32,902 bases of DNA from DATBDE01 sp045805605 (GTDB taxonomy: Bacteria > Actinomycetota > Thermoleophilia > Solirubrobacterales > Solirubrobacteraceae). The notes beneath the pieces were generated by a model, which was not told where the DNA came from, did not search any database, and saw nothing but the letters and a program-made list of their open reading frames with translations. The stretch is taken from NCBI GenBank assembly GCA_045805605.1, contig JBJMKX010000095.1, positions 1-32,902 on the forward strand, written 5' to 3'. Of the stretch, positions 14,978-24,007 are shown piece by piece. Position numbers and translations under genes: made by a program. How positions within the stretch are numbered: position 1 is the first letter of the stretch; every line of letters begins with the position of its first letter.

Positions 14978-15456
14978 CGGCCGAGCTGCCCGAGCGCCGT
15001 CCCGAGCGCGGCGCCCGCGACCGAGTCAGACGGGTAGTGCACGCCGAGGTACAGCCGCGACAGCGCGAGCGCGAGCGCCAAGGCGTACAGCGGCGGGGCC
15101 GGCACGAGGGCCGAGTACGCCCGCGCCGCCGCAAACGACGACGTCGCATGGGCGCTCGGAAACGACAGTCCGGTCGGCGTGCCGGCGAGCGGCGGCAGGC
15201 CCTCGACCTGCGGCCGCCGCCGGCGCACGGTCAGCTTGATCGCGGTGTTGGCCAGGTAGGCGGCGGCGACGGTCGCGACGGCCCGGCGCCAGCGGGGGCG
15301 GCGCGGGCGGTCGAGCGCGATGCCAGCGCCGCCCAAGGCCAGCCACACCATGGCGTGCTCGCCGAGCAGTGAGAACGCCTGGACCGCCCGCTCGGCGCCG
15401 GGCGTGTGCCCCGCCGTGCGCGCGAAGCGGAACAGGGCGAGGTCGAGCGCGCTCAG
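14974..15456 (-). CDS. PAP2-family phosphatase, membrane
   Basis: A ~160-aa PAP2 (lipid phosphatase) protein. The three catalytic motifs are visible: KLTVRRRRPQ, SFPSAHATS (catalytic His) and SRLYLGVHYPSDSVAG (nucleophile His). Several transmembrane helices place the active site outside the membrane; undecaprenyl-diphosphate or phosphatidate-type substrates are known for the family. The first canonical start, ATG at 15351, would remove a conserved-looking N-terminal stretch (LSALDLALFRFA through FSLLGEH). I therefore extend to a CTG at 15456, which forms a 4-bp CTGA overlap with the upstream stop, the same coupling seen at the ychF junction. The CTG start is inference. Confidence 0.78.
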   Translation of the reverse strand: MSALDLALFRFARTAGHTPGAERAVQAFSLLGEHAMVWLALGGAGIALDRPRRPRWRRAVATVAAAYLANTAIKLTVRRRRPQVEGLPPLAGTPTGLSFPSAHATSSFAAARAYSALVPAPPLYALALALALSRLYLGVHYPSDSVAGAALGTALGQLGR

Positions 15457-15689
15457 AGCCCGAAGCCGACCCGGTGCTCGCCCGAGTCGGTGTGCACGTA
15501 GACGACCTCGTCGAGGTTGAGCGCCACCGCCCCGTTCTCGACCTCGAGGTCGTAGAAGCCCTTTCCCTCGCCCATCGGCCTGGCCCCGAGCGCCTGACGC
15601 AGTTCCTTGAGGGCGTCCGCGCTCACGCGGACGCCGAGCGCCTGGCCGCCCTGGAAGCCGATGGAGATGCGCGCCGTGTCCTTCGCCAT
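15453..15689 (-). CDS. conserved-looking 78-aa protein, unknown function
   Basis: A 78-aa cytosolic protein, starting ATG at 15689 with GGAGG ten nt upstream inside the end of the epimerase gene. The sequence suggests two short beta-hairpins around a helix: ISIGFQGGQALGVRVSADAL, then KELRQALG, then FYDLEVENGAVALNLDEVVYV, ending EHRVGFGL. It has no cysteine and no signal. The strand pattern and 2-nt spacing to the epimerase gene argue that it is a real gene. I do not recognise the family, and no function is offered. Confidence 0.75.
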   Translation of the reverse strand: MAKDTARISIGFQGGQALGVRVSADALKELRQALGARPMGEGKGFYDLEVENGAVALNLDEVVYVHTDSGEHRVGFGL

Positions 15690-15691
15690 GC

Positions 15692-16102
15692 CTAGTGGTC
15701 CTCCGCGGGTTGAACGATCTCGGTCAGCACACCGCCGGTCGCCGACGGGTGCACAAACGCTACCCGAGAGTTGCGTATTCCCACCCTCGCGCGTTCGTCG
15801 ATCAGGCGCAGCCCGGCCTCGCGCAGGCCCGCCAGCGCGTGGTCGATGTCGTCGACGGAGTACGCGACGTGGTGGAGCCCCGGGCCACGCTTGGCCAGGA
15901 ACTTCGCCACTCCGGTCTCCGGGCCGAGCGGCGCGATCAGCTCCACGTGCCCGTCGCCGACGTCGAGCAGTGCCGCGTCGACCCCCTGCTCCTCGATCCT
16001 TTCGCGGTGGACGAGCGACAGCCCCAGGGCGTCGCGGTAGAGCGGGAGCGCGGCGTCGATGTCCTCGACGGCCACGCCAACGTGGTCGATCCGGCCGAAC
16101 AC
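15692..16102 (-). CDS. mce: methylmalonyl-CoA epimerase
   Basis: A 136-aa protein of the vicinal oxygen chelate (glyoxalase) fold that interconverts (S)- and (R)-methylmalonyl-CoA. Metal ligands are visible in RIDHVGVAVED (His7), GLHHVAYSVDD and VLTEIVQP (Glu near residue 130); DVGDGHVELIAPLG is the typical mid segment. Length matches the family. Pathway: propionyl-CoA to succinyl-CoA, or the reverse towards propionate. Neither the mutase nor the carboxylase is in the window. GTG start at 16102, with TACCCT 7 nt upstream, suggests its own promoter within the minus-strand run. Glyoxalase I is less likely because the spacing of ligand segments fits epimerase. Confidence 0.9.
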   Translation of the reverse strand: MFGRIDHVGVAVEDIDAALPLYRDALGLSLVHRERIEEQGVDAALLDVGDGHVELIAPLGPETGVAKFLAKRGPGLHHVAYSVDDIDHALAGLREAGLRLIDERARVGIRNSRVAFVHPSATGGVLTEIVQPAEDH

Positions 16103-16109
16103 GGCGCGG

Positions 16110-16115
16110 AGGGTA
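16110..16115 (-). promoter_or_regulatory. -10-like hexamer TACCCT (minus strand) for mce
   Basis: On the minus strand TACCCT ends 7 nt before the GTG at 16102. It lies in the 21-nt gap after ftsH, so mce and the three genes downstream may be transcribed apart from ftsH. Confidence 0.5.
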
Positions 16116-16123
16116 GCGGCGCC

Positions 16124-17668
<1,545 letters not shown>

Positions 17669-17695
17669 CGGCGGGTCCTCATGATCCCCTGGGCG

Positions 17696-18790
17696 TCAGG
17701 GCACCGGGTCCAGGCGCGGGTTGGGCTTGTAGCGGCGGCCGACCTTCCCCCCGGGTCGCCCGTCGACGCAGACGACGTCGGCGGTGAAGTCGTTCTCGCC
17801 GCGGATCAGCGACGAGCCCACGCCGTAGGCGTCGACCGGCACGCCGGCGGCCTCGAACTCGCGGATGCGATCGACGGTGAAGCCGCCCGATGCGACGATC
17901 TTGACCTCGCCGAACCCGCCCTCGTCCAGGGCCGCGCGGACCTTGTGCACCAACTCGGGCGCGACTCCGGTGGGCTTGAACTCGCCCATCTCGTCCAGGA
18001 GCGCCCGGTCGACGAGCTTGTCGGAGGTGTCGAGCCGCACGCCCCAAAGCTTCGACCCCAGGGCCTCGGCCACCTCCAGGGCGGTGCGCACCGAGTCGTT
18101 CTCGAAGTCGACGAGCACGGTCACGTTCATCTCGTGGCCGAACCGGTCGGCGAAGCACTTGGCCGCGGCGACGGTGTCGCCGCCGAAGGCCGCGATGAGC
18201 GCGTGCGGCACCGTCCCCATCCCGCGCCCGCCCCACCACGACGCCTGGGCGTCGGTCGACACGCCGATCGCCCCGGCGATGTGGGCCGCCCACCCGTCGC
18301 CGGTCTGCACGAGCCAGTGGTCGTGGCGTGCGGGGAAGTACCAGATCGGCTTGCCGCTGGCGGCGCCGACGACCTCCGTGACGTTGCGCATGACCAGCGA
18401 GCGCCGCGCCATGCAGCCGAGGTAGACGGTCTCGAGGTGGGCGAAGAGCGCGTAGTCGCCCTCGATCGTCATGACCGTCTCGTAGGGCGAGATCTCGTCC
18501 CCCTCGTACAGCGCGCGCACCTCGAGCTCGCCCCAGCCGTCGATCCACGACCCGTCCTGGACCCGGTGCCCGGAGCATTCGCGCAGCACGGCGATCGCCT
18601 CGTCCACGCCGCCGAGCACCGAGTGGCGCTTCTGGAACACCTGCATCACCACGCGGGGGTGGCGGCCCTCCCGCTCGAGCAGCGCCTTGGCGTGATTGAA
18701 GTACGCGTCGGAGTAGTACCCCTCGCGGATCCGCTCCACCGGGAGGCGGAAGACCTCCGACCCCAGGCGCTCGCGCACCTCAGTCGCCAT
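17696..18790 (-). CDS. pncB: nicotinate phosphoribosyltransferase
   Basis: A 364-aa enzyme of NAD salvage that makes nicotinate mononucleotide from nicotinate and PRPP, using ATP. Family segments are present: EGYYSDAYFNHAKALLE, LETVYLGCMARRS, the RHDHW loop, VLVDFENDS, WGVRLDTSDKLVD and VKIVASGGFTVDRIREFEAAG followed by DAYGVGSSL, the phosphate-binding end of the barrel. Length and pattern fit the shorter NAPRT type rather than the ~440-aa E. coli type. Quinolinate phosphoribosyltransferase is excluded by the YYSDAYF segment. ATG at 18790 lies 45 nt from the divergent regulator gene. It heads the minus-strand run. Confidence 0.9.
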   Translation of the reverse strand: MATEVRERLGSEVFRLPVERIREGYYSDAYFNHAKALLEREGRHPRVVMQVFQKRHSVLGGVDEAIAVLRECSGHRVQDGSWIDGWGELEVRALYEGDEISPYETVMTIEGDYALFAHLETVYLGCMARRSLVMRNVTEVVGAASGKPIWYFPARHDHWLVQTGDGWAAHIAGAIGVSTDAQASWWGGRGMGTVPHALIAAFGGDTVAAAKCFADRFGHEMNVTVLVDFENDSVRTALEVAEALGSKLWGVRLDTSDKLVDRALLDEMGEFKPTGVAPELVHKVRAALDEGGFGEVKIVASGGFTVDRIREFEAAGVPVDAYGVGSSLIRGENDFTADVVCVDGRPGGKVGRRYKPNPRLDPVP

Positions 18791-18820
18791 GGCGCAAGGG
18801 ATATCAGGCCGCGGGCGGCG

Positions 18821-18826
18821 TATGGT
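18821..18826 (+). promoter_or_regulatory. -10-like hexamer TATGGT for the BTAD regulator
   Basis: TATGGT ends 9 nt before the ATG at 18836, in the 45-nt gap between the divergent pncB and regulator genes. Confidence 0.45.
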
Positions 18827-18835
18827 CGCCCTGGC

Positions 18836-21800
18836 ATGGAGTTTCGCATCCTCGGGCCGCTAGAGGTCCGCTCCGACGGCCGCGTGCTCGACCTCGGCGG
18901 GCCGCAGCGGCGCGCACTGCTCGCCGCGCTTCTGCTGCAGCCCAACCGCGTCGTCGCGCGCGACCGCCTGGTCGACCTCCTCTGGGATGACGATCCCCCC
19001 GAGACAGCCCGCAAGGTGCTGCAGCTCCACGTCTCCCAGCTGCGCAAGGCGATTGGCCGCGAGCGCCTGCAGACCCGGGCGCCCGGCTACCTCATCGCCC
19101 TCGGCGAAGACGAGCTCGACCTGGCGCGCTTCGAGCGGCTGCGCGCAGCCGGCCGGTTTGACGAGGCGCTCGCGCTGTGGCGCGGGCCTGCGCTGGCCGA
19201 CCTGGCATCGCAACGGTTCATCGCGGCCGAGGTAGCGCGGCTGGAGGAAATGCGGGTCGCCTGCGTCGAGGAGCGCGTCGAGCGGGCGCTCGAGGACGGA
19301 GGCCACGCCGCGCTCGCCGGCGAGCTCGAAGCGCTCGTGGCCGAGCACCCACACCGCGAGCGGCTGCGCGGCCAGCTCATGCTCGCGCTCTACCGCTCGG
19401 GCCGGCAGGCCGAGGCGCTGCAGGCCTACCGCGCGGCGCGGCGGGCGCTCGTGGACGAGCTCGGGATCGAACCCGGGCGCGAGCTGCAGGCTTTGCACCG
19501 GGCGGTGCTCGAGCAGGACCCCGCGCTCGACCTGCCGTCCGAGGCCGCGGCCGGGGGCCCGCGCGGCGCGTTCGTCGGACGCGATCGCGAGCTGGGCGAG
19601 CTCGAGCGCGGCCTCGACGACGCATTCGGCGGGCACGGCCGGCTCTTCCTGGTCGCGGGCGAGCCCGGCGCGGGCAAGAGCCGCTTGGCCGATGAACTCG
19701 GCCGGCAGGCCGCCGAGCGTGGCGCGCGCGTGCTTGTCGGCCGCTGCTGGGAGGCGGGCGGCGCGCCGCCGTACTGGCCGTGGGTCCAGGCGCTGGGACG
19801 GCTGCCCGAGCCCCCCGAGCTCGACACCGAGGGGGCTCGGTTTTGGCTCTTCCAGGCGACGAGCGCATTTCTGCGCGCATCCGCCGAAGGCGAGCCGCTT
19901 GTGCTCGTGCTCGACGACCTGCACGCGGCCGACGAGCCGTCGCTGCTGTTGCTGCGCTTCGTCGCGCGCGAGCTCGCCGACTGCCGGCTCCTCCTGATCG
20001 CGGCCTATCGCGACGTCGACCCGGCCATGCGCGACCCGCTGCACGCGACGCTCGCCGAGCTCGTCCGCGAGCCGCACACCGCGCAGATGCATCTCGCCGG
20101 GCTCGGCGAGCAGGCGGTGGGCCGGTACCTCGAGCTGTCCACCGGCGCCCGGCCGACCTCCTCGCTCGTGGAGGAGGTCCACGCCGAGACCGACGGCAAC
20201 CCGCTGTTCGTGGTCGAGCTCGTGCGGCTCCTCGACGCCGAGGGGCTGCTCGGCGAGCCGCGCGCCGAGGTGCCGATCCCGCCCGGCATCCGTGCGGTGA
20301 TCGCCCGGCGCGTGGGCCGGCTGTCGGAGCCCTGCCGGGCGCTGCTGTACTCGGCGTCGGTCCTCGGGCGCGAGTTCGGGCTCGACGCGCTGGCCGAGAT
20401 GTGCACGCTCGCGCGGGATGAGCTGCTCGACACGCTGGACGAGGCCATGGCCGAGCGCATCGTGGTCGATGCCCCCGCCGCGCCGGGGCAGCTCCGCTTC
20501 GGCCACGCCCTCATCCGCGACACGCTCTACGACGACCTGACCTCGGCGCGGCGGCTGCGCCTCCACCTGGCGGCGGGGGAGGCGCTCGAGGCGGTCTATG
20601 AAGCCGACCCCGAGCCGCACCTCGCCGAGCTCGCGCATCACTTCCGGGCGGCCGCGCCGGTTGGTGCGACGGACCGAGCCGTGGCGTACTCGCGCCGGGC
20701 GGGCGACCGCGCCATCGTGACGCTCGCCTTCGAGGAGGCCGAGCGGCAGTACGAGGCGGCGCTGATCCTCGTCGACGACGCCGCCGAGCGCTGCGAGCTC
20801 CTGCTCGGATTGGGCGAGGCGCGCGCCCGGGCCGGCGACACGCCGGCCTCCAAGCGGGCGTTCCGCGAGGCCGCCGACCTGGCCGAGCGCACCGGCCTGT
20901 CCGAGGCGCTCGCCCGCGCGGCCCTGGGGTACGGCGCGCGGATGATCTGGGACGTCGCGCGCGACGACGACGCTGTCCTGCAGTTGCTGGAGCGCGCCCT
21001 GACGACCATCGGCACCGACGACAGCCCGTTGCGCGTCCGCCTGCTCGCCCGGATCGCGGGCGGACCGCTGCGGGACTCCACCGCTTCGGCACAGCGGCGA
21101 GAGGCCCTGGGCGCGGAGGCGCTGGCCTGCGCTCGGCGCCTGGGCGATCCGGCCACCCTCGCCTACGCGCTCCAGGGCTACATCCTCGCCCACCACTCGC
21201 CCGACCACACGCGCCGCCAACTCGAGCTGGCCGACGAGCTCGTGGCGGTGGCGACCGAGGCCGGCGACAAGGAGCGCATCGTCGAGGGCGGCGAGGAGCG
21301 GCTGGACGCGCTCGTGGAGCTCGGTGACGTGGAGGGCGCAAAAGCGGAGCTGGCGGCGATGACGAAGGTGGCGGCGGAGTTGCGCCAGCCGTCGCACGCC
21401 TGGTTCGTCGCCGTCTACGAGGCGCTGTTCGCGCTGCTCGAGGGCCGGCTGGACGAGGCCGAGAACCTCGTCGTCCGAGCCCGCTCCATCGGAGAACGGG
21501 CCCTGACCTGGAGCGCTGAGGTCTCCTACCGTCTGCAGCTCTACCTCCTACGCCGCGAGCAGGGACGGCTGACGGAAGTGGAGGGCCTGATGCGCGACTC
21601 GGTCGCGACGTACTCCACGTATCCGATCTTCCGCTGCGTCCATGCACAGGTGCTGGCCGAGCTGGGCCGCACCGGCGAGGCGCGCGCGGCGCTCGAGGCG
21701 CTCGTCGGCGACGACGGCGTGTCGCTGCCGTTCGACGAGGAATGGCTGGTGAGCATGGGCCTGCTGTCCGAGACCGCGGCCGCCGTGAAGGACGCCGGCC

Positions 21801-22024
21801 GCGCTGCCGTCCTCTACCAGCTGCTGGCGCCGTACGGGGACCGCATCGCGATCTGCTACCCCGAGATCAGCACCGGACCGGTCGCCCGCTACCTGGGGAT
21901 CCTTGCCGCGACATTGGGGCGCACGCGCGACGCCGAGCGCCACTTCGCCCAGGCCGTCGCTTTGGCCGAGCGGATCGGCGCGCGGCCTTGGGTCGACCGG
22001 GCCCGCTCTACGGCATCCGGGTGA
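18836..22024 (+). CDS. BTAD/SARP-type transcriptional regulator with AAA ATPase and TPR-like C-terminus
   Basis: A 1,062-aa multidomain regulator. Residues 1-90 form an OmpR-type winged helix (MEFRILGPLEVRSDGR through RAPGYLIAL). Residues ~95-235 are the bacterial transcriptional activation domain (BTAD), with LVAEHPHRERLRGQLMLALY and ELGIEPGRELQALHRAVL. An AAA/STAND-like ATPase follows, with FVGRDREL (247-254), Walker A GEPGAGKS (275-282) and Walker B LVLVLDD (355-361). The C-terminal ~450 residues are helical repeats of TPR type (AVAYSRRAGDRAIVTLAFEEAERQYEAAL is one unit, about 29 residues). Such proteins are ATP-dependent activators, often of nearby or specialised genes. Neither the signal nor the target is visible. 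It ends 73 nt before the DUF1385 remnant. Confidence 0.93.
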   Translation: MEFRILGPLEVRSDGRVLDLGGPQRRALLAALLLQPNRVVARDRLVDLLWDDDPPETARKVLQLHVSQLRKAIGRERLQTRAPGYLIALGEDELDLARFERLRAAGRFDEALALWRGPALADLASQRFIAAEVARLEEMRVACVEERVERALEDGGHAALAGELEALVAEHPHRERLRGQLMLALYRSGRQAEALQAYRAARRALVDELGIEPGRELQALHRAVLEQDPALDLPSEAAAGGPRGAFVGRDRELGELERGLDDAFGGHGRLFLVAGEPGAGKSRLADELGRQAAERGARVLVGRCWEAGGAPPYWPWVQALGRLPEPPELDTEGARFWLFQATSAFLRASAEGEPLVLVLDDLHAADEPSLLLLRFVARELADCRLLLIAAYRDVDPAMRDPLHATLAELVREPHTAQMHLAGLGEQAVGRYLELSTGARPTSSLVEEVHAETDGNPLFVVELVRLLDAEGLLGEPRAEVPIPPGIRAVIARRVGRLSEPCRALLYSASVLGREFGLDALAEMCTLARDELLDTLDEAMAERIVVDAPAAPGQLRFGHALIRDTLYDDLTSARRLRLHLAAGEALEAVYEADPEPHLAELAHHFRAAAPVGATDRAVAYSRRAGDRAIVTLAFEEAERQYEAALILVDDAAERCELLLGLGEARARAGDTPASKRAFREAADLAERTGLSEALARAALGYGARMIWDVARDDDAVLQLLERALTTIGTDDSPLRVRLLARIAGGPLRDSTASAQRREALGAEALACARRLGDPATLAYALQGYILAHHSPDHTRRQLELADELVAVATEAGDKERIVEGGEERLDALVELGDVEGAKAELAAMTKVAAELRQPSHAWFVAVYEALFALLEGRLDEAENLVVRARSIGERALTWSAEVSYRLQLYLLRREQGRLTEVEGLMRDSVATYSTYPIFRCVHAQVLAELGRTGEARAALEALVGDDGVSLPFDEEWLVSMGLLSETAAAVKDAGRAAVLYQLLAPYGDRIAICYPEISTGPVARYLGILAATLGRTRDAERHFAQAVALAERIGARPWVDRARSTASG

Positions 22025-22096
22025 GTCTCTGTACCGCCCCCTCATCGTGACCGTCGTCGTCGCTTGCCCGATCGCGCGCATAGCGGCGGCGAACAT

Positions 22097-22190
22097 CTAG
22101 GCCGAACCCTCGACACGCAGCATCTCTGCGAGCGCCGCTCGGCCCACCTCGAGCTGGCGCTGGACGGGTTCGCGGGTGCCGATCGCGCAG
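22097..22190 (-). pseudogene. remnant of the DUF1385 3' end
   Basis: On the minus strand the last ~30 codons read AIGTREPVQRQLEVGRAALA then EMLRVEGSA and a TAG stop. The intact DUF1385 gene at 23207 ends AIGTREPDERQLEVGRAALA then EILRVEGISG. No start or N-terminal part of the gene is present upstream. The rest of the 234-nt gap 22025-22258 shows no gene, only the promoter box of the next gene. Confidence 0.75.
22107..22189. repeat. 83-nt direct repeat, left copy
   Basis: About 90% identical to 23220-23302 in the same orientation, including an uninterrupted identical run of about 29 nt in the middle. The two copies are 1,113 bp apart and bracket the TDT transporter gene. Identity stops abruptly at both ends. 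Confidence 0.85.
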
Positions 22191-22246
22191 CCGCCGACGC
22201 AGGACCAGTGGGGCCCGCCGACCGAGTCCCCGAGCCCTCGCGTGCG

Positions 22247-22252
22247 TAGGTT
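22247..22252 (+). promoter_or_regulatory. -10-like hexamer TAGGTT for the TDT transporter
   Basis: TAGGTT ends 6 nt before the ATG at 22259, which suggests a leaderless transcript. Confidence 0.5.
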
Positions 22253-22258
22253 CGGGAC

Positions 22259-23215
22259 ATGAAGGCGCCACACGTTCCGCTCCGGGCCTTCGTGGTGGTG
22301 ATGGCAACCGGGATCCTCTCGGTCGGCGCCCGGCAGCAGGACCTGTCGGCCTTGTCCTGGGCGCTGCTCGTGCTTGCCATCGGCGCGTACCTCGCACTGG
22401 CAATGGCCCAGGGCCTGCGCATGCGGGCGGACCCGGAGGCCGTCCGCGCCGAGCTGCGCTCGCCCTCGACCGGGTTCGGCGCGCTGGCGCTCGTCGCCGC
22501 GACCGAGGTCATCGCGTCCCGGCTGGCACTCGCCCGGCTGGTGGGTGTCGGCGCGGCGGTGGGCGCCTGCGGCGTCGTGCTCGCCGCCGCTCTGATGCCC
22601 GCCGCCTGTGCCTCGGCCCTGCGCGCGGGGCCGTGCGAGCGGGTGTCCAGCGCCACCGGCAGCTGGTTCCTGACCACGGTTGCGCTCGAGTCGATCGCCT
22701 TGGCCGCCGCCGACATCGACCGAACATGGGGCTCGGCGCCGGTCGCGGTGGTGGCGGTGGCGCTGTGGTTCGCCGGCCTGGTGGCGTACGTGCCGGTGGC
22801 CGGTCTGCTCATCCGCCGGATCGCTGTCCGGAGGCTCGACGGGGGGCTTGTCGGCGGCGACCATTGGGTCGCGATGGGCGCGCTGGCCATCGCCTCGGTG
22901 GCGGCGGCGAGCCTCGCCGTCGCGTGCCGCGCCTCATCGCTGGACGGGATCGCCGGCGCCCTGCATGGCGCGGCGGTCGCCCTCTGGGTCGCATGCTCCG
23001 GGCTCGGGCTTGGCCTGATCGCGCTCGAGGGCGTGCTCGCGCTGCGGGACGGCGCCCCGGCCTACCGGCTCGAGCGCTGGGCGACCGTCTTCCCGCTCGG
23101 CATGTACTCGCTTGCGGGGAGCCTCGCTGGTTTCGAAGCCGTGGGCGCAGTCGCCTTCTGGGCGGCGCTCACGGCATGGGCCACGGTCGCCGCCGGCCTG
23201 CTTCGCTCAGCCTGA
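22259..23215 (+). CDS. TDT-family membrane transporter (TehA/SLAC1 fold)
   Basis: A 318-aa, roughly ten-helix membrane protein. The N-terminal VVVMATGILSVGAR, the mid segment GGDHWVAMGALAIASVAAAS, and the closing ERWATVFPLGMYSLAGSL match the tellurite-resistance/dicarboxylate transporter (TDT) family, which includes TehA and the SLAC1 anion channels. Known members carry C4-dicarboxylates, sulfite or small anions; the substrate here is unknown. The gene is bracketed by direct repeats derived from the DUF1385 3' end, and its own 3' end overlaps the DUF1385 stop by 9 nt on the opposite strand. This suggests it arrived, or was rearranged, after the DUF1385 locus was in place. Confidence 0.82.
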   Translation: MKAPHVPLRAFVVVMATGILSVGARQQDLSALSWALLVLAIGAYLALAMAQGLRMRADPEAVRAELRSPSTGFGALALVAATEVIASRLALARLVGVGAAVGACGVVLAAALMPAACASALRAGPCERVSSATGSWFLTTVALESIALAAADIDRTWGSAPVAVVAVALWFAGLVAYVPVAGLLIRRIAVRRLDGGLVGGDHWVAMGALAIASVAAASLAVACRASSLDGIAGALHGAAVALWVACSGLGLGLIALEGVLALRDGAPAYRLERWATVFPLGMYSLAGSLAGFEAVGAVAFWAALTAWATVAAGLLRSA

Positions 23216-24007
23216 GATGCCCTCGACCCGCAGGATCTCGGCCAGCGCCGCTCGGCCCACCTCGAGCTGGCGCTCGTCGGGCTCGCGGGTGCCGATCGCG
23301 CGCTGGAGCTCGTAGCCGGGCCGGCGCAGCGCGCGGGCGGTGCGCGTCGTGGCGTGGCGCTCGGACCACGCGAAGACCTCGACCGCGGCGGCGATCGAGG
23401 CGAGGCCGACCGCGCCCGTGGCCAGCGGGCCGGGGCGCTCGACGAGCCGGCGCAGCAATGCGGCGCCGGCGACGTTGGCAGCCAGCATGGGCGCGATCAG
23501 ATGCGAGCCGCAGCGCTCGTGCTCCTTGCTTGCGCTCGCCGCATCCGCATCGTCGTGCTCGTAGGCGGCGATCGCCTTGTGCTCGACCCCGTGGTACGCG
23601 GCCAGCTCGCCGCCGCGCAGGGCGAGCACGGACGGGGCGAGCGACAGGCCCGCGGCGGCCGCCTCGCCGAGGGCGGCCCGTCCTCTGCGCCGCGATGCCG
23701 CCCGGGCGCCCACGCCGGCTACCCCGGCGGCGAGCGCGCCGGCAAGCACCCTGCCGTCCTGGAAGGGCAGCCGCGCCTCGGGCAATGCCCGCTTGACCTG
23801 CGGGATCACCGCGAGTGCCTCGTACAGGCGCGCCACGCCGCGCGCGCCCGGGATGGCGTCAAAGGCCTGCACGCGCGCCTTACGCCCCGACGCCACGTGC
23901 ACGCCTCCGTCGCCGGCTCGGATCGCCGCCGCCCAATGCGTCGGCCCGTGGACGAGCAGCCCGTTGCGCAGCGCCATGCCGCCGAGCCGCAGCTTGGTCT
24001 CGGTCAC
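23207..24007 (-). CDS. DUF1385 (YqhQ-family) predicted metal-dependent membrane protein
   Basis: A 266-aa protein, GTG start forming a GTGA overlap with the upstream M20 peptidase stop. The DUF1385 signature is present: AAYHGVEHKAIAAYE (His139, Glu142, His143) and, 20 residues on, EHERCGSHL with a conserved-type Cys. These residues look like a metal site; the biochemical role of YqhQ proteins is not known to me. Several hydrophobic helices (GRVLAGALAAGVAGVG, and APMLAANVAGAALLRRL) suggest membrane association. The N-terminus MALRNGLLVHGPTHWAAAIR is family-like. Its last 83 nt are duplicated at 22107-22189. Confidence 0.85.
   Translation of the reverse strand: MTETKLRLGGMALRNGLLVHGPTHWAAAIRAGDGGVHVASGRKARVQAFDAIPGARGVARLYEALAVIPQVKRALPEARLPFQDGRVLAGALAAGVAGVGARAASRRRGRAALGEAAAAGLSLAPSVLALRGGELAAYHGVEHKAIAAYEHDDADAASASKEHERCGSHLIAPMLAANVAGAALLRRLVERPGPLATGAVGLASIAAAVEVFAWSERHATTRTARALRRPGYELQRAIGTREPDERQLEVGRAALAEILRVEGISG
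23220..23302. repeat. 83-nt direct repeat, right copy (native 3' end of DUF1385)
   Basis: This copy is in frame within the intact DUF1385 gene and is therefore the likely parent of the copy at 22107-22189. Confidence 0.85.

Noticed and set aside
18860..21397. An 845-codon minus-strand frame opposite the BTAD regulator
   Set aside because: Low-complexity Arg/Gly/Glu-rich translation with no domain; the plus strand has three recognisable domains in order.
22259..23215. The transporter and its flanking repeats as an insertion sequence or composite element
   Set aside because: There is no transposase, no terminal inverted repeat, and the direct repeats are part of a host gene rather than a target-site duplication, which would be shorter and identical.
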